From positions 10,783,725 through 10,847,724 of the forward strand of contig CM051006.1 in assembly GCA_027704905.1 (NCBI GenBank): a stretch of 64,000 bases of DNA, given 5' to 3'. The position numbers and the translations under genes were made by a program. The notes below the pieces were generated by a model that was not told where the DNA came from, searched no databases, and was given only the letters and a program-made list of their open reading frames with translations. How positions within the stretch are numbered: position 1 is the first letter of the stretch; each line of letters starts with the position of its first letter. This DNA comes from Muraenolepis orangiensis (lineage: Eukaryota; Chordata; Actinopteri; Gadiformes; Muraenolepididae). Shown here one piece after another: positions 44,951 through 56,161 of the stretch.

Positions 44951-45002
44951 AACCAAACACTCACCCACCCACCCACACACACTTACCCTCACATACACTT
45001 AC

Positions 45003-45103
<101 letters not shown>

Positions 45104-45403
45104 GCTGTACACCCTCCACACCTACAGGCGACTACAGGCAAGGTTCTTTAATTATAGGAAGCCTGCCTGTCTTTAGAGTACCGCTGAATACCTGGAGGAA
45201 ACCAGCGTGAAAACAGGGAGAACATGAACCACAAACGTTTCATTACAATTATGTTCCATTTATGTTTTGAATATTTTTATTTAATATTTAATTATATTAT
45301 ATTCGGAATGATACATTTTGACTAATGAGTAAACGGGGCTGTGTTGCTTTTGTGGTCTCATCTCGTTAACCATGTGGGTTGAGCAATTGACCAAAAGAAC
45401 GGG

Positions 45404-45577
45404 GAGGGATAGTGTAGTGGTTAGGGTGGTTGAATCCCAGTCCAGAGGATGTGGGTTCCAACCCCAATATCTGGAGCCTACATGAAGCAGGATACCTTAC
45501 CCCTCCCTGCGGATTAACGACTTGATTTGCCATTTTGCTTTGGATGAAATGATCTGCAAAATGACCACATTTACATT
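45404..45577 (+). mobile_element. tRNA-derived SINE with L2-like tail
   Basis: An A-box-like TAGTGTAGTGGTTAGGG (about 45410) and a B-box-like GGGTTCCAACCCC (about 45450) lie at tRNA spacing, followed by a short body and GCTTTGGATGAAATGATCTG, an L2-like tail. This head differs from the 4163 SINE, so it is another subfamily. An opposite-strand L2 tail at 45584 follows directly. Confidence 0.75.
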
Positions 45578-45583
45578 AATTAC

Positions 45584-45640
45584 AGTCATGTAGCAGACAC
45601 TTTTGTCCAAAGTGACTTACAATAGGATGACCACATGAAT
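45584..45640 (-). mobile_element. L2 tail remnant
   Basis: GTAGCAGACACTTTTGTCCA and AAGTGACTTACAATAGG are the inverse of the L2 end at 49240. Tail-to-tail with the preceding SINE. Confidence 0.7.
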
Positions 45641-45727
45641 GTACGTGACAATCAACATTACAAACCCAAATGAAAAAACAAAGGCCACTCACAGCAACAA
45701 CATTTGATGGGGGGGGGGTCAGTAGGG

Positions 45728-45890
45728 GGGCGGCAGTAGCTCAGTCTGGTAGGTCTTAGCTTGGGAACTGGAAGATCACCAATTCAAGTCTCCGAAAAAC
45801 CTGAGCTGCCGAGGTGCCCTTGAGCAAGGCACCAGACCCCTACACAGCTCCCCGGGCAGCTGTATATACAATTGCTGTACGGAATTTAGA
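45728..45890 (+). mobile_element. tRNA-derived SINE
   Basis: GGCGGCAGTAGCTCAGTCTG (A box) and AATTCAAGTCTCC (degenerate B box) are followed by the shared body GCCGAGGTGCCCTTGAGCAA, GGCACCAGACCCC and CCCCGGGCAGCTG. The 3' part is lost. Confidence 0.8.
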
Positions 45891-45894
45891 AGAG

Positions 45895-46645
45895 GAATCA
45901 CCGAGCAGACTAAGCTTTTGGCTTACAGTCGAACTGAGATGAAAATCTGGAGGAAGTCATCTGGACAAGAGGACCTTATCCTAGCCCTACGTTTTTTGGT
46001 TGAGCATCATCTTATGACGTGACGTGCTTTGTGTTTGCCGAGTGGAGGAAATTCTCATCATCTACAGATGGGATTGATGAATGGCCGTGCACCACGACTA
46101 ATCAGAAGCTCAGAAAAGGATTACATTTTTAATTACTGGGCACTTCTCCACAATTGCTGCAAGCACACCTGTGCTAACACATGAGAGGAAACACTTCATT
46201 GACTCCTGTGCCTTCGACCCAAAAATCTCACTTTGTACTGTAATATGAACATACTGTGTAGCCTACCTGAAACCCATATCAAAAGGTACCACCGCCAGAC
46301 GATAGCTACCACGTGTTTAGCTATTTTATGCTAAAATGACTCATATGAAAAACCTAACACTAATAATGATTTGTAGATTTGTAATGGAATTTTTCCATTG
46401 GAATTAAATCCAAGCACACATGTTTATTTGCAACTCATGTCAGTTGGCTCACTGCACAACGCGTAAGAAATTGAGTCGACAATTCTATTTCCGTAATCAA
46501 CTTAGCTGCTTGATCAGAACTCTGTTAAAGAAGAGGAAGGTCACCCGATAGATAGCCTTTGCATTTCACACACACACATCCAACACCTTCAAGTTTGTGA
46601 TTTTCTGTCCACTAAACAAGAATATCCAGCACAGACTGTATGTAC
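45895..46645. other. Unassigned stretch
   Basis: No frames of interest and no repeat signature were recognised. Confidence 0.35.
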
Positions 46646-46650
46646 TGCCA

Positions 46651-46822
46651 GTGAAGTCCTTTATTAGTCCCACAGCGGGGAAATTGACACTCTGCATTTT
46701 ACCCATCCTTGTGTTAGGAGCAGTGGGCAGCTAAGCACTAGCTGGGCACTTAGGCAGTAACCTGGTGTTTCGGGGACTTTAACCGGTGACCTTGCGGCTA
46801 CTGCCACTGAGCTACTGCTTGT
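46651..46822 (-). mobile_element. tRNA-derived SINE, minus strand
   Basis: Reading minus: AAGCAGTAGCTCAGTGGCAG (A box), CCGGTTAAAGTCCCC (B box with one change), GCTGCCCACTGCTCCTAACA, GGATGGGTAAAATGCAGAG and an end TTTCCCCGCTGTGGGACTAA, TAAAGG. This is the most complete copy of this SINE type here. Confidence 0.85.
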
Positions 46823-46829
46823 CAATCAT

Positions 46830-48520
46830 AGGTCAGCTCATGAATATTGATGAGGGTTGGACCACTCTAGTACACAGTTTGAGTTAAACAAAAAGAGAAC
46901 ATCAACAATACACAAATATTACATTTGTATAGAAAAACATGTTATTGTACAGTGTTTAATGTTTTTCTACATTATGGAAAGCAGCTAGGGCTTTCAAGGG
47001 CAAAGAGACAAAATAGACCTAATCGCTGGCTGGAATTGTGTGAGTGATTTTGCACATTACCGATGACTTACGGCTTTCCTAATGCGTTTACGGGTTGCTC
47101 ACATCCCACTGAGATAAATATAGGCATGTACACCGCAAGTGGTACTCCAGTAGCATGGGGCTTTTCACTCCAAGCTCATAAGGATTCTGGGTCTGATGCC
47201 CTCACCCCCTACATGCTCCTAAAGTATATATATATATATACATATATATGTATTGGAATTCACTTTAAGGTACATTGGACATGTGTCTCCAAAATGTTAG
47301 ATGAGGTTTACCTCTGTTATTAACTAATGTTTAAGTACATTTAATTCATAAAATGTGTGCACAGATACATTTTGTATATTCATATTTGCCATTTTGTATC
47401 GCTGTCTTATTCTTATTCTTATTCTGTCTTATCTTACTCTCCTGAACTTCTACTGAGCCAATCACATTTTCTGTACGGCATTAATTCAGTATCTTATCTT
47501 GAACAAAAAACATATTTATTACCCCAAAATATAAAGGTTTTAGAGTTTACATTTATGTATAGTTAACACTTCCTCAAGCTTCCTCAAGATTGGAAACGGG
47601 AATAACAGTTCGGAGGTCTCGGCAAATGACTATATTAGCAAAGCTAAGGCCCATGAATCCAGATTGATGTGTACCGTTAGATTTCCATTTACACACTGTC
47701 AGAATCCAACCAGAACCCATTGATCTCTATTTAGGATATAAGCACACATATATATTGTTGTGTTCAGAGTAGTTATTTTACTCCACAATTTATACTGTAT
47801 ATGAAAAACATATGACCATATGGGGCCGGACAAATATGCCTATTACGATGGTCGTATGAATAATGGATGGGAGGGCTATACGATTTCTCTCTTCCGGGTG
47901 TCGTGGTTTGACTGAGGATTGATGGCCCCTGGGTGCGGGGCACAGCCCCTACACGAGTGATCCACACCTCATCATCACAAAACATTAGAAGTAAATCAAA
48001 TCTAAAAGTGCCGCCCGACCCGCACATAATAGAGAAAATAGAGAGAGGGAGGAGAAAAGAAAAAAGCAATCTCCGCCCCCACCGATACATGCGTGTGTGT
48101 GAACACGGTCTTGCACGCTCAAGATTCAATTGTAAGGCTGTAGTGCACAGTGACGTGATGTGATGATGAAGTGACGTTGCCAATCACCCGCATTCCGTCT
48201 TTGTAGGAACGGAACGAGGCGGTGGCGGGTTAAAGCTAATTGAAGGACGGCTTAGACGTTGTGCGGGATATTCGTGTTTCAAATAAACATAATGGAGTGG
48301 CATGTTGTTCCACACGGCTTAGAGCTACAGACAGCCTATGTTTTAATACAATCGGGTAATTAAACACAATGGGGGCCGTCCATTCAACATTAACTATCAT
48401 ACGGATGTTTTGATCGGAGCATAATTACAGTATTTGTATGATGACAATTTAATTGGGTTATGGAGGTGCTGCAAAAAAGTGTGTTTCTGTGCGTGTGCAT
48501 GTGTGGCTTGCGTGTTCCTT
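46830..48520. other. Unassigned stretch
   Basis: Contains a TA array (47225-47250) and CTTATT repeats (47405-47425). The frames at 47063-47323 and 47773-48183 have no recognised domain. Nothing further seen. Confidence 0.35.
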
Positions 48521-48525
48521 TTTGC

Positions 48526-48527
48526 GC

Positions 48528-48568
<41 letters not shown>

Positions 48569-48592
48569 GTTTGTGTGTGTTGTTTGTGTGTG
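48526..48592. repeat. (GT)n microsatellite with GTTGTTT breaks
   Basis: About 18 GT units followed by two TGTTGTTTGTG blocks. Confidence 0.95.
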
Positions 48593-48787
48593 TAGTAACG
48601 TCTGCGCTAAGCGATTAGGTGTCCTGTTTTGTCTCAATGGTCTATTTAATTAACAGCCCCTGAATGGGTGTTCTCATTTGCATATTTGCATATTTGCATA
48701 GCCCCCCCCGCCCCCTGCTGTTGTCTCTCCCTCTCACCATCAGGAGAGACTGCCCTTGGTCACCCTCCAGATTATAACTACTACTGT

Positions 48788-48806
48788 GTTTGTGTGTGTG
48801 TGTGTT

Positions 48807-48895
<89 letters not shown>
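48788..48895. repeat. (GT)n microsatellite
   Basis: GT array with three early GTTTGT breaks and then about 37 perfect units. Inverted partner of the AC arrays at 49009 and 49109. Confidence 0.97.
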
Positions 48896-48896
<1 letters not shown>

Positions 48897-49006
48897 GGCT
48901 ACCTGATCATTGCCGGCCTGCGTAGAGCAAGGAGACATATTCAGAGACCCATGGAGTAAATTAGATCCAACTGTGTACACACATGCACTCACACACATAC
49001 ACACGC

Positions 49007-49042
<36 letters not shown>

Positions 49043-49043
<1 letters not shown>

Positions 49044-49105
49044 CAACACATTCAGACACGGCAACCAATGCATATGCCTACACACAAACAAATAACACAA
49101 CAAGA

Positions 49106-49199
<94 letters not shown>

Positions 49200-49216
49200 T
49201 ATAGACATACACACAC
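49043..49216. repeat. AC-rich block duplicated at 52032-52212
   Basis: GCAACACATTCAGACACGGC, CAACCAAT, then CACACAAACAAATAACACAA and CAAGAAAAACACACAC flank a perfect (AC)n (49109-49194), ending ACAAACATATAGACATACAC. The same order is found at 52032-52212, on the other side of the L2 LINE. Confidence 0.9.
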
Positions 49217-49536
49217 TCACACACACATTTACATTTACATTTAGGGCATTTGGCAGACGCTTTTATCCAAAGCGACTTACAAGGTGTACATTAGTTGAAG
49301 CAGACAATAGCATAACACTGAGGTACGCAAACATAAAAATACAGCAGTTCACAAGTATTCATATTAACAAGATGAATAACACAATTTCGTACTGCTAGGT
49401 CACCTGCTTAAGTAGCTGTGATAAGAGCGTGTTATCAACATTAAGGATATACACTTGCTAACATATGCAACATGCTAAGAGCTATTAATGTCAGGACTTA
49501 AGCAAGTTTAGGGGTTTCACAAAGGAGAAGGAGGGT

Positions 49537-50715
49537 TCAAGGAGAGTCCAGGTGGACTCTGAACAGGTGGGTCTTGAGTCTCTTGCGGAAGCTGGCGAGG
49601 GACTCTGCTGTCCTGACATGAGACGGGAGTTCATTCCACCACTGTGGAGCCAGAGCCGTGAAGAGCTGGGTCTTGGACGAGCGATGTTTGGTTGACATTA
49701 GTGAAGGTCGAACAAGTCGCCTGGCAGAAGATGAGCGGAGCGCTCTGGCTGGGATGTAGGGTTTGACCAACGCCTGGAGGTAGGCCGGGGCAGTTCCATT
49801 GACTGCCCTAAAGGTCAGCACCAGAGTCTTGAATTTGATGCGAGCATTTACCGGAAGCCAGTGGAGATCGCGGAAGAGAGGGGTCACGTGGGAGAATTTC
49901 GGTAGGTTGAATACCAGGCGTGCTGCTGCGTTCTGGATGCGTTGGAGGGGCTTGGTTGCAGAGGCGGGGAGTCCCGCCAGGAGAGAGTTGCAGTAGTCGA
50001 GGCGGGTGATGACGAGCGCTTGGACCAGGATCTGCACCGCTTCACGTGTGAGGAAGGGCCGGATCCTGCGGATGTTGTAGAGGGCAATTCTGCAAGATCG
50101 GGCCACCGCGGTGACGTTGGCATTGCAGGACAGCTGGTCATCTACCACCACACCAAGGTCTCTTGTTGTGGTTGAGGGGGAGACTTGGGTGTTCTCGATG
50201 GTGACCAGTAGGTCCATCTGAGGGCAGTCTTTCCCCGGTATGAAGAGGAGCTCAGTCTTGTCAAGGTTGAGCTTCAGGTGGTTGGCGGCTGTCCATCTGC
50301 TGATGTCGGCCAGGCATTTAGAGATGCGTGTTGCTATTTGGGTTTCTGAGGGGGGAAAGGAGAGAAACAGTTGAGTGTCATCTGCATAGCAGTGATAGGA
50401 GAAGCCATGAGATGTGATTACAGAGCCTAGCGATTTAGTGTAAAGAGAAAACAGAAGGGGTCCCAATACTGAGCCTTGAGGGACTCCGGTGTCCAGGGTG
50501 CAGGGTCTGGACAGGGAACCGTTCCATGTGACCTGATAAGTGCGATCTGCAAGGTAGGAGGTGAACCAGGCGAACGCAGTTCCAGCGATTCCAAGCTCGG
50601 CGAGAGTGGAGAGGAGGATCTGGTGGTTCACTGTGTCGAACGCCGCAGACAGGTCGAGAAGGATCAGTACCGATGAGAGGGACGAGCTTCTGGCATCACG
50701 AAGAGACTCTGTCAC
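49537..50715 (-). CDS. L2 reverse transcriptase, 392-codon open frame
   Basis: This is the polymerase part of ORF2 with its C-terminal domain. Motifs in order: LILLDLSAAFDTVNHQILLS at residues 17-36 (first catalytic Asp), DTGVPQGSVLGPLLFSLYT at 75-93, HCYADDTQLFLSF at 108-120 with the catalytic YADD, and KLNLDKTELLFIPG further on. The RT thumb and C-terminus follow: RIRPFLTREAVQILVQALV, ITRLDYCNSLLAGLP, LQRIQNAAARLV, PLFRDLHWLPVNARIKFKTL, and finally APQWWNELPSHVRTA and FRKRLKTHLFRVHLDSP before the stop. The ATG is internal to the original protein; the true ORF2 began far upstream. No stop in 392 codons suggests a young copy. Confidence 0.88.
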   Translation of the reverse strand: MTESLRDARSSSLSSVLILLDLSAAFDTVNHQILLSTLAELGIAGTAFAWFTSYLADRTYQVTWNGSLSRPCTLDTGVPQGSVLGPLLFSLYTKSLGSVITSHGFSYHCYADDTQLFLSFPPSETQIATRISKCLADISRWTAANHLKLNLDKTELLFIPGKDCPQMDLLVTIENTQVSPSTTTRDLGVVVDDQLSCNANVTAVARSCRIALYNIRRIRPFLTREAVQILVQALVITRLDYCNSLLAGLPASATKPLQRIQNAAARLVFNLPKFSHVTPLFRDLHWLPVNARIKFKTLVLTFRAVNGTAPAYLQALVKPYIPARALRSSSARRLVRPSLMSTKHRSSKTQLFTALAPQWWNELPSHVRTAESLASFRKRLKTHLFRVHLDSP

Positions 50716-50879
50716 TGCGAGCAGTGCCGTCTCCGTGGAGTGCGCAGCCTTGAAGCCTGACTGGTGAGGGTCGAGGAGGTTGTTCTGGGAGAGATAGGAA
50801 GAAAGTTGTGAGGAGACAGCCCGTTCAAGGGTTTTGGACAGAATGATAGGAGAGATACCGGTCTGTAGTTTTGGACATC

Positions 50880-51808
50880 AGTGGTGTCTAGGGATGGTTT
50901 CTTGAGGAGCGGCTTGATTCTGGCAGTCTTGAAGGCTGCCGGAAACAGGCCTGCCTCAAGGGAGATGTTGATTTGGTATCGCCAGAGATGTCCTGGAGAA
51001 GAGAGGAAGGGATTGGGTCGAGGGGGCAGGTGGTAGGGTGGTTAGATGTCACCAGTTTGTTAACTTCATCAGGGGAGAGGGGGTTGAAACAGGTAAGGTT
51101 AGTGGGGGTGGGAGAAGAGGGAGGGAGGAAAGCGGTGGGGGTGAAGGAGGAGGTAATGTCGTTCACCTTCTTCGTAAAGAAGGTGACAAAGTCATCAGCT
51201 GAGAGGGAGGAGGGAGGGGGAGGGGAGGGGGGTTGAGGAGGGAAGAGAACATGGAGAAAGTTTCCTTGGGTTAGAGGCAGAAGAGTTGATTTATGTACGG
51301 TAGAAGGCAGATTTAGCAGCCGATACCGTGGAGGTGAAGCCAGCGAGGAGACGGAGGTAGTGAGCGAGGTCATCAGAGGAGTCAGATTTCCTCCATTTTC
51401 TCTCGGCCGCCCGTAGCTCTGCTCTACGAGCCCGCAGAGGTTCGGACAGCCAAGGAGGTGGAGGAGAGGCTCGTGCTGGTCTGGAGGTGAGAGGACAGAG
51501 CGAGTCGAAGGAGGAGGAGAGAGAGGAAGTCAGAGTGGAGGAGGCTTCCTCTACCGACAAGAGAGAGAATTGTTGAGGGGATGGTAGTGAGGATAGGACA
51601 GATGCGGAGAAAGAAGAGGGAGAGAGAGTTTTCAGGTTACTACGGAAGGTAACAATGTGGGGAGTAGTGGGTAGGGAGGTGGGGGATTTGAGAGGGAGAG
51701 AGAAAGCAACAAAATGGTGATCAGAGACAGGGAGGGGTGTGACAGAGATCACCGAGGTGGTACAGGATCTTGTGAAGACAAGATCCAGTTGGTTCCCAGC
51801 TCTCTCAC
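50880..51808 (-). pseudogene. L2 endonuclease tail and linker
   Basis: Reading minus from 51808: NQLDLVFTRSCTTSVISVTP, then PVSDHHFVAFSLPL with the conserved SDHH of the APE-type endonuclease, RSNLKTLSPSSFSASVLSSL, and PPPPWLSEPLRARRAELRAA. A shift near 51300 leads to FLHVLFPPQPPSPPPPSSLS, ADDFVTFFTKKVNDITSSF, FNPLSPDEVNKLVTSNHPTT and CPLDPIPSSLLQDI, the start of RT. A second frame change near 50990 disconnects this from the 392-codon frame. Confidence 0.85.
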
Positions 51809-51809
51809 T

Positions 51810-51846
<37 letters not shown>

Positions 51847-52227
51847 ACACACACACACACACACAAACACACACCTATACACACACACAAACACAAACAC
51901 ACACAACACACACACTCACACACATTCAAAAACACACTCACACTCACACACTCACAGATAGACACATGCACACACACATTCAAAAACACACTCACAAACA
52001 TACACAATTACACTCACACACACTCACACACGCAACACATGCAGACACATACACGGCAACCAATAGACTACACACAAACAAATAACACAACAAGAAAAAC
52101 ACACACTCACATACACAAACACATACACTAACACACACACACACACACAAACAGGCACACACACACACACTCAAACACACACACACAAACATATAGACAT
52201 ACACGCACTCACACTCACACACTCACA

Positions 52228-52297
<70 letters not shown>

Positions 52298-52495
52298 TAC
52301 ACACACACACAAACACAAACACACACACATTCAAAAATACACACACACATTCAAAACACACTCACACTCACACACTCACACACACACTCACAGATAGACA
52401 CACGCACACACACATTCAAAAACACACTCACAAACATACACAATTACACTGACACACACTCACACTCACACACTCACACTCACACACACACACGC
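51810..52495. repeat. CA-based compound satellite (about 690 bp)
   Basis: CA arrays are mixed with recurring longer motifs: ATTCAAAAACACACTCACA, CACTCACAGATAGACACA and AAACATACACAATTACACT. The segments 51873-52028 and 52294-52470 are copies of each other, about 421 bases apart. A perfect CA run lies at 52230-52293. Confidence 0.92.
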
Positions 52496-52729
52496 TCTCA
52501 CTCTGTGCGTGAGACTGAATCAGGAGCAGCGTGTTGCCTCCCATGTGTGGCGTCCTGTTTGACCTCTAGAAAGGAAGCCATTTCCATTATGCCCACAGCC
52601 TCACCTCACTGGCCGAGTAATGGAGCGCCACCATGGCTAGATTTGAACTCAAAGCCTGCGGAACGCGCCGGGCTCTCCCCTACACACTTCATGCTCCCTA
52701 CACACCACGCCATGTGTGAGTGAGTGTGT

Positions 52730-52775
52730 GTGTGTCTTTTAGCCAGATGCTTTCATCCAAAGCGCCTCACAGTGA
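52730..52775 (-). mobile_element. L2 tail remnant
   Basis: TTTTAGCCAGATGCTTTCAT and CCAAAGCGCCTCACAGTG are a diverged inverse L2 end. Confidence 0.6.
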
Positions 52776-52964
52776 ATGTTAGATGCATGGTCCTTAAGGG
52801 AAAGCTTGCTGACATTGGGCGGGTGGAACTATTCTTATCACCATAATCACGGGGAAATATTTACACACTATCCATAAACATCACAATATGCTCATTGATT
52901 CAAAATCACATTCTAAACATTGTAGCTGAGGGACATTATTGTTGCCATCATTTAAGTCTGAAAG

Positions 52965-52990
52965 GAAGAAGAAGAAGAAGAAGAAGAAGA
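52965..52990. repeat. (GAA)n at the 3' end of the Tx1 LINE
   Basis: Eight to nine GAA units, (TTC)n on the element strand. A matching (GAA)3 lies at 58586-58594 beyond the element's 5' end. Confidence 0.95.
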
Positions 52991-53120
52991 TTTACACTAG
53001 ATCAATTGTGATCAAATAAAGTGCTTCATTGTGCAAAAACAAAAACAAAAAATAAGCAAACAAAAAAAACAACAGAACAACAAAGAAAAAAACGAATCAC
53101 TCAAAATAGTACATTCAAAA

Positions 53121-54207
53121 CTAGGTTTTAAAAACTGTGCAAATGCAATCCTCATCCACAACAGAACACACAATGTCTCCGTGACACCACCGCTGTTTAA
53201 AAGCATCCAGATCCCCAACGTGTTTATAAAAACGATGCTCCAACCAGAGTCTGGCTCTGATGTTGCACAGCCAGATCGCTTTTGCCTCTTCCCCTTTCCT
53301 ATTTTCTACTCTGTTTTTCCTACTTAAATAAATGGCCATTTTTGCTTCACCAGAGAGGTAGTTCAGGAGCTGCCACTTTTCTTTATTTGTTTTTTTGCAT
53401 GGAGCTCCCATGATAAAAACACTCTCGGTAAAAACTATACCAAAAAGACTAAAGACCCATGTTAAAAGAGAGAAGAAACCTGTGAGTCTCTTGCACTCTG
53501 TAAAGACATGGAACACAGTCTCTCTAAAACCACAAAATGGACACTTGTTAAAAACAGCAGGATTAATAGTGGAGATAAAGGAATTGCAGGCAATGGCACC
53601 GTGCAAAATTCTCCACTGAAGGTCGGCAGTACGTTTTTTTATGGGAGGTTTGTATAAAATCCTCCACTGTGGGCCTGGTCCACTTCCTGCGCCCAGTCTA
53701 GTGCGCCACACAGTGGGCCCTGTCCTTCAGCACATTCTTATTGGTCGTCTTTACAATGTTCATGTAGAGTGTTCTCTTGTCAGCTCTGTGTATTGTCATC
53801 TTTACAGAGTTTGCGACCTGGAGCAGGGGGCCGGTCAGTTCTCCGAGCCCTGGGCTCAGGTAGATCTCCGGGAAAGGGTCTGCTGGGTCCGGCCTGGCTC
53901 TTCCCTGTCCGTAGCTCCTTAGCAGTCTTTTTTCCTCAGGGCAGAGGATCTGGCTCCAGAGCTGAAGAATCCTCTGGGCCACCCGGACCGAGTGCAGACC
54001 CAGCAGAGAGCCCAGGGCCTGGGCATCGCTCAGCTCCGGCCCCACTGCATCCACCAGCTGCTGAAGGCACAGGGTTTTGGATCGGCACAGCGCCACCGTC
54101 AGGCCGGGCGTTTCGCTGCTGCTGACGTCCAACCTGGCTTTGTGAATCAGAGGCTCTCTCAACAACCAGTACAGAGAGTCAGTCTTTGGACCAGTAAAAG
54201 GGCCCAA
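53121..54207 (-). pseudogene. Tx1 ORF2 C-terminal region
   Basis: Two frames joined by a shift near 53705. The first (54207-53698) has SLYWLLREPLIHKARLDVSS and LRSYGQGRARPDPADPFPEI, then KMTIHRADKRTLYMNIVKTT. The second (53711-53121) has GPQWRILYKPPIKKRTADLQ and NKCPFCGFRETVFHVFTECK, a Cys-rich motif (CPFC...H...C) that is found at the end of L1/Tx1 ORF2 proteins, probably for nucleic acid binding. It ends at VFKT in 53121. Function follows from family position; no activity is implied in this broken copy. Confidence 0.85.
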
Positions 54208-55412
54208 GACTTAAAAACGCCCTGATAAAAAGGAGGTAGCCCACTTAACTTTAAGATGTTTAAATCTGTTAAAAACAGAGCAGCATCCAGCCCCAGGTTA
54301 CTCACGCGTCTGAGAATGCAGCTGCTCACCTCTCTCCACACCAAATCAGCCGGGCCGGTCAGATATCTCTGTAGAAATTGCATCCTAAAAGTGGCCATTC
54401 GGCTGGCCAGGTGGATAAGGCCCTGTCCCCCCTCCTCTCTAGATAAAAACAGCACCCCCTGTGGCACCCAGTGTAGACCCCCCAAAAAATCCACCAATTT
54501 TTTTTGTACTTGGGCTAGTAACCCTGAGGGGGGTTCCACACAGGTAAGACGGTGCCACAGTTGGGATGCCACAAGGTTATTTAAAACCAACACTCTACCT
54601 TTAAAAGACATCTGAGGGAGCAGCCATTTCCACTTGGAAAGCTTTCCCTCTATCTTTTCTATGACGTCCTCCCAGTTCTTCAGGACTACAATTCCCTTCC
54701 CCAAGAACACACCCAGGTACTTAAAACCATCTTTTTTCCAGACCATGCTCTGGGGAAGAACTGGGAGACCGCCACTCCACTCACCGACAGCGAGGGCCTC
54801 ACTTTTCTTCCAATTCACCCTCGCTGCCGATGCTGAACTAAAATCCCTCACGATGTCAACTAAAATGTCTGTATCCTTCTGGTCCCTAACGAAAACAACG
54901 ACATCATCTGCATACACTGATAAAACCATGTTTCCATTAAGACCAGGTAAAAACAGCCCTTGCAGTTTCGAGCGTATTTTGCTGAGGAGGGGTTCTAGGG
55001 AGAGTGCATAGAGCATGCCAGACAGAGCACAGCCCTGCCGGACCCCTCTACACACTCTAAAAGGAGCACACAACCCACCGTTGAACTTCAGCACACTCTC
55101 AATCTTATTGTACAATACCTTGATCTTGGCTATGAAACCAGCGCTGAACCCAAACTTCTCCATTACTTTCCAGAGGAAGCTGTGCTCAACGCGGTCAAAA
55201 GCCTTTTCCTGATCTAGAGAAATCAGACCAGTATTAATGCCCAATGAGCTGGAGACCTCCAAAACATCTCGAATTAGGTGGACATTGTCCACCATGGACC
55301 TGCCGGGCACACAGTAGGTCTGGTCCCGGTGGATGACCTGCTCCACAGCCCTCCCCAGCCTGGTGGCCAAAGCCTTGGACAGAATTTTGTAATCCACACA
55401 CAGCAGAGACAC
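54159..55412 (-). pseudogene. Tx1 reverse transcriptase (palm to thumb)
   Basis: A 417-codon open stretch of ORF2. LCVDYKILSKALATRLG at residues 4-20, DQTYCVPGRSMVDNVHLIRD at 30-49, LISLDQEKAFDRVEHSFLW at 63-81 with the first catalytic Asp, CRGVRQGCALSGMLYALS at 121-138, and VLSVYADDVVVFVRDQ at 163-178 with the catalytic YADD. GFKYLGVFLGKG and RVLVLNNLVASQLWHRLTC follow. It ends at a TGA/TAG-type stop shortly before the next frame (54207), and on the 5' side a shift near 55400 joins it to the previous frame, which ends in a scrambled LWPPGWGGLWSR. The apparent Met start is internal. Confidence 0.88.
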
Positions 55413-56161
55413 AGGACGCCAGTTCTTGATGTCCTGCAGGTTTCCTTTTTTTGGAGCAGTGTGATCACCGCTCTCCTGCAGGACACTGGCATAGAGCCAG
55501 AGGCCAGACTCTCATTAAAAACGTCTAAAAGATCATGTGACAAGACGTCCCAGTAGGCTTTGTAAAACTCCACGGAGAGGCCATCGATACCAGGAGCCCG
55601 CTGTCCCTGCATGCCTTGCAGGGCAGTCTGTAACTCCTGGATCGTTAACGGCCCCTCGAGCTGTGAGTTGGCCTCCTCGGAGACCTGAGGTAGCCCATTG
55701 CAGAACCCCTCGGACAGAGTTTCCCCCTCCTCATACTCACTTGTATAGAGGGTGGAATAAAAACTCACAGCTCGCCTCCTGATCTGGCTTGGCTCTGTTA
55801 TTTCCTGCCCCGTGCCTGACAGCAGCGAGTGGATCACTCGCCTCTGCCCATTCTTTTTTTCCAGGCCGAAGAAGAAGCTAGTGGGAGCATCCATCTCATT
55901 TGTGTTTAAAAACCGGGACCTCACTAGTGCACCCTGAACTTTTACATCCAGCAGGTTGGCTAAAGCCATCTTTTTCTCTTTGAGGATTTCAATATATCCT
56001 CGATCTCCTGTGGTCTCACTTATTGTTTCAAGTTCCACTATATCACTCTCCAGGTCTTTCATAGATCTAATGATGTCTTGTGTGACATTGAGGGTGTGCT
56101 GTTGGCAGAGTAATCTTATCTCGGTCTTACCGTGGTCCCACCACTGCCTAAGACTCTGCAT
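55274..56161 (-). pseudogene. Tx1 ORF2 linker and RT start
   Basis: A 295-codon frame. It starts at the deletion point (LRQWWDHGKTEIRLLCQQHT) and includes ALVRSRFLNTNEMDAPTSFF, FGLEKKNGQRRVIHSLLS and IQELQTALQGMQGQRAPGID, GLSVEFYKAYWDVLSHDLLD, the RT0/RT1 region with the APGIDG signature. After LLQKKE it runs out of frame at about 55395, and the true continuation is in the 55412 frame (YRPVSLLCVDYK-like). Confidence 0.85.

Larger units (their letters stand above)
49221..51808 (-). mobile_element. L2-type LINE (about 2.6 kb)
   Basis: A minus-strand element runs from the end of its endonuclease (51808) to its 3' tail (49221). The 3' end reads TTGTAAGTCGCTTTGGATAA, AAGCGTCTGCCAAATGCCC and (TAAATG)n. 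The last 392 codons of ORF2 are open. The 5' part is truncated in the endonuclease, exactly where a CA-rich block begins (51810). At 50716-51300 frameshifts separate the linker from RT. It is the best preserved LINE-2 in the window, but without a full endonuclease it cannot move on its own. Confidence 0.9.
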
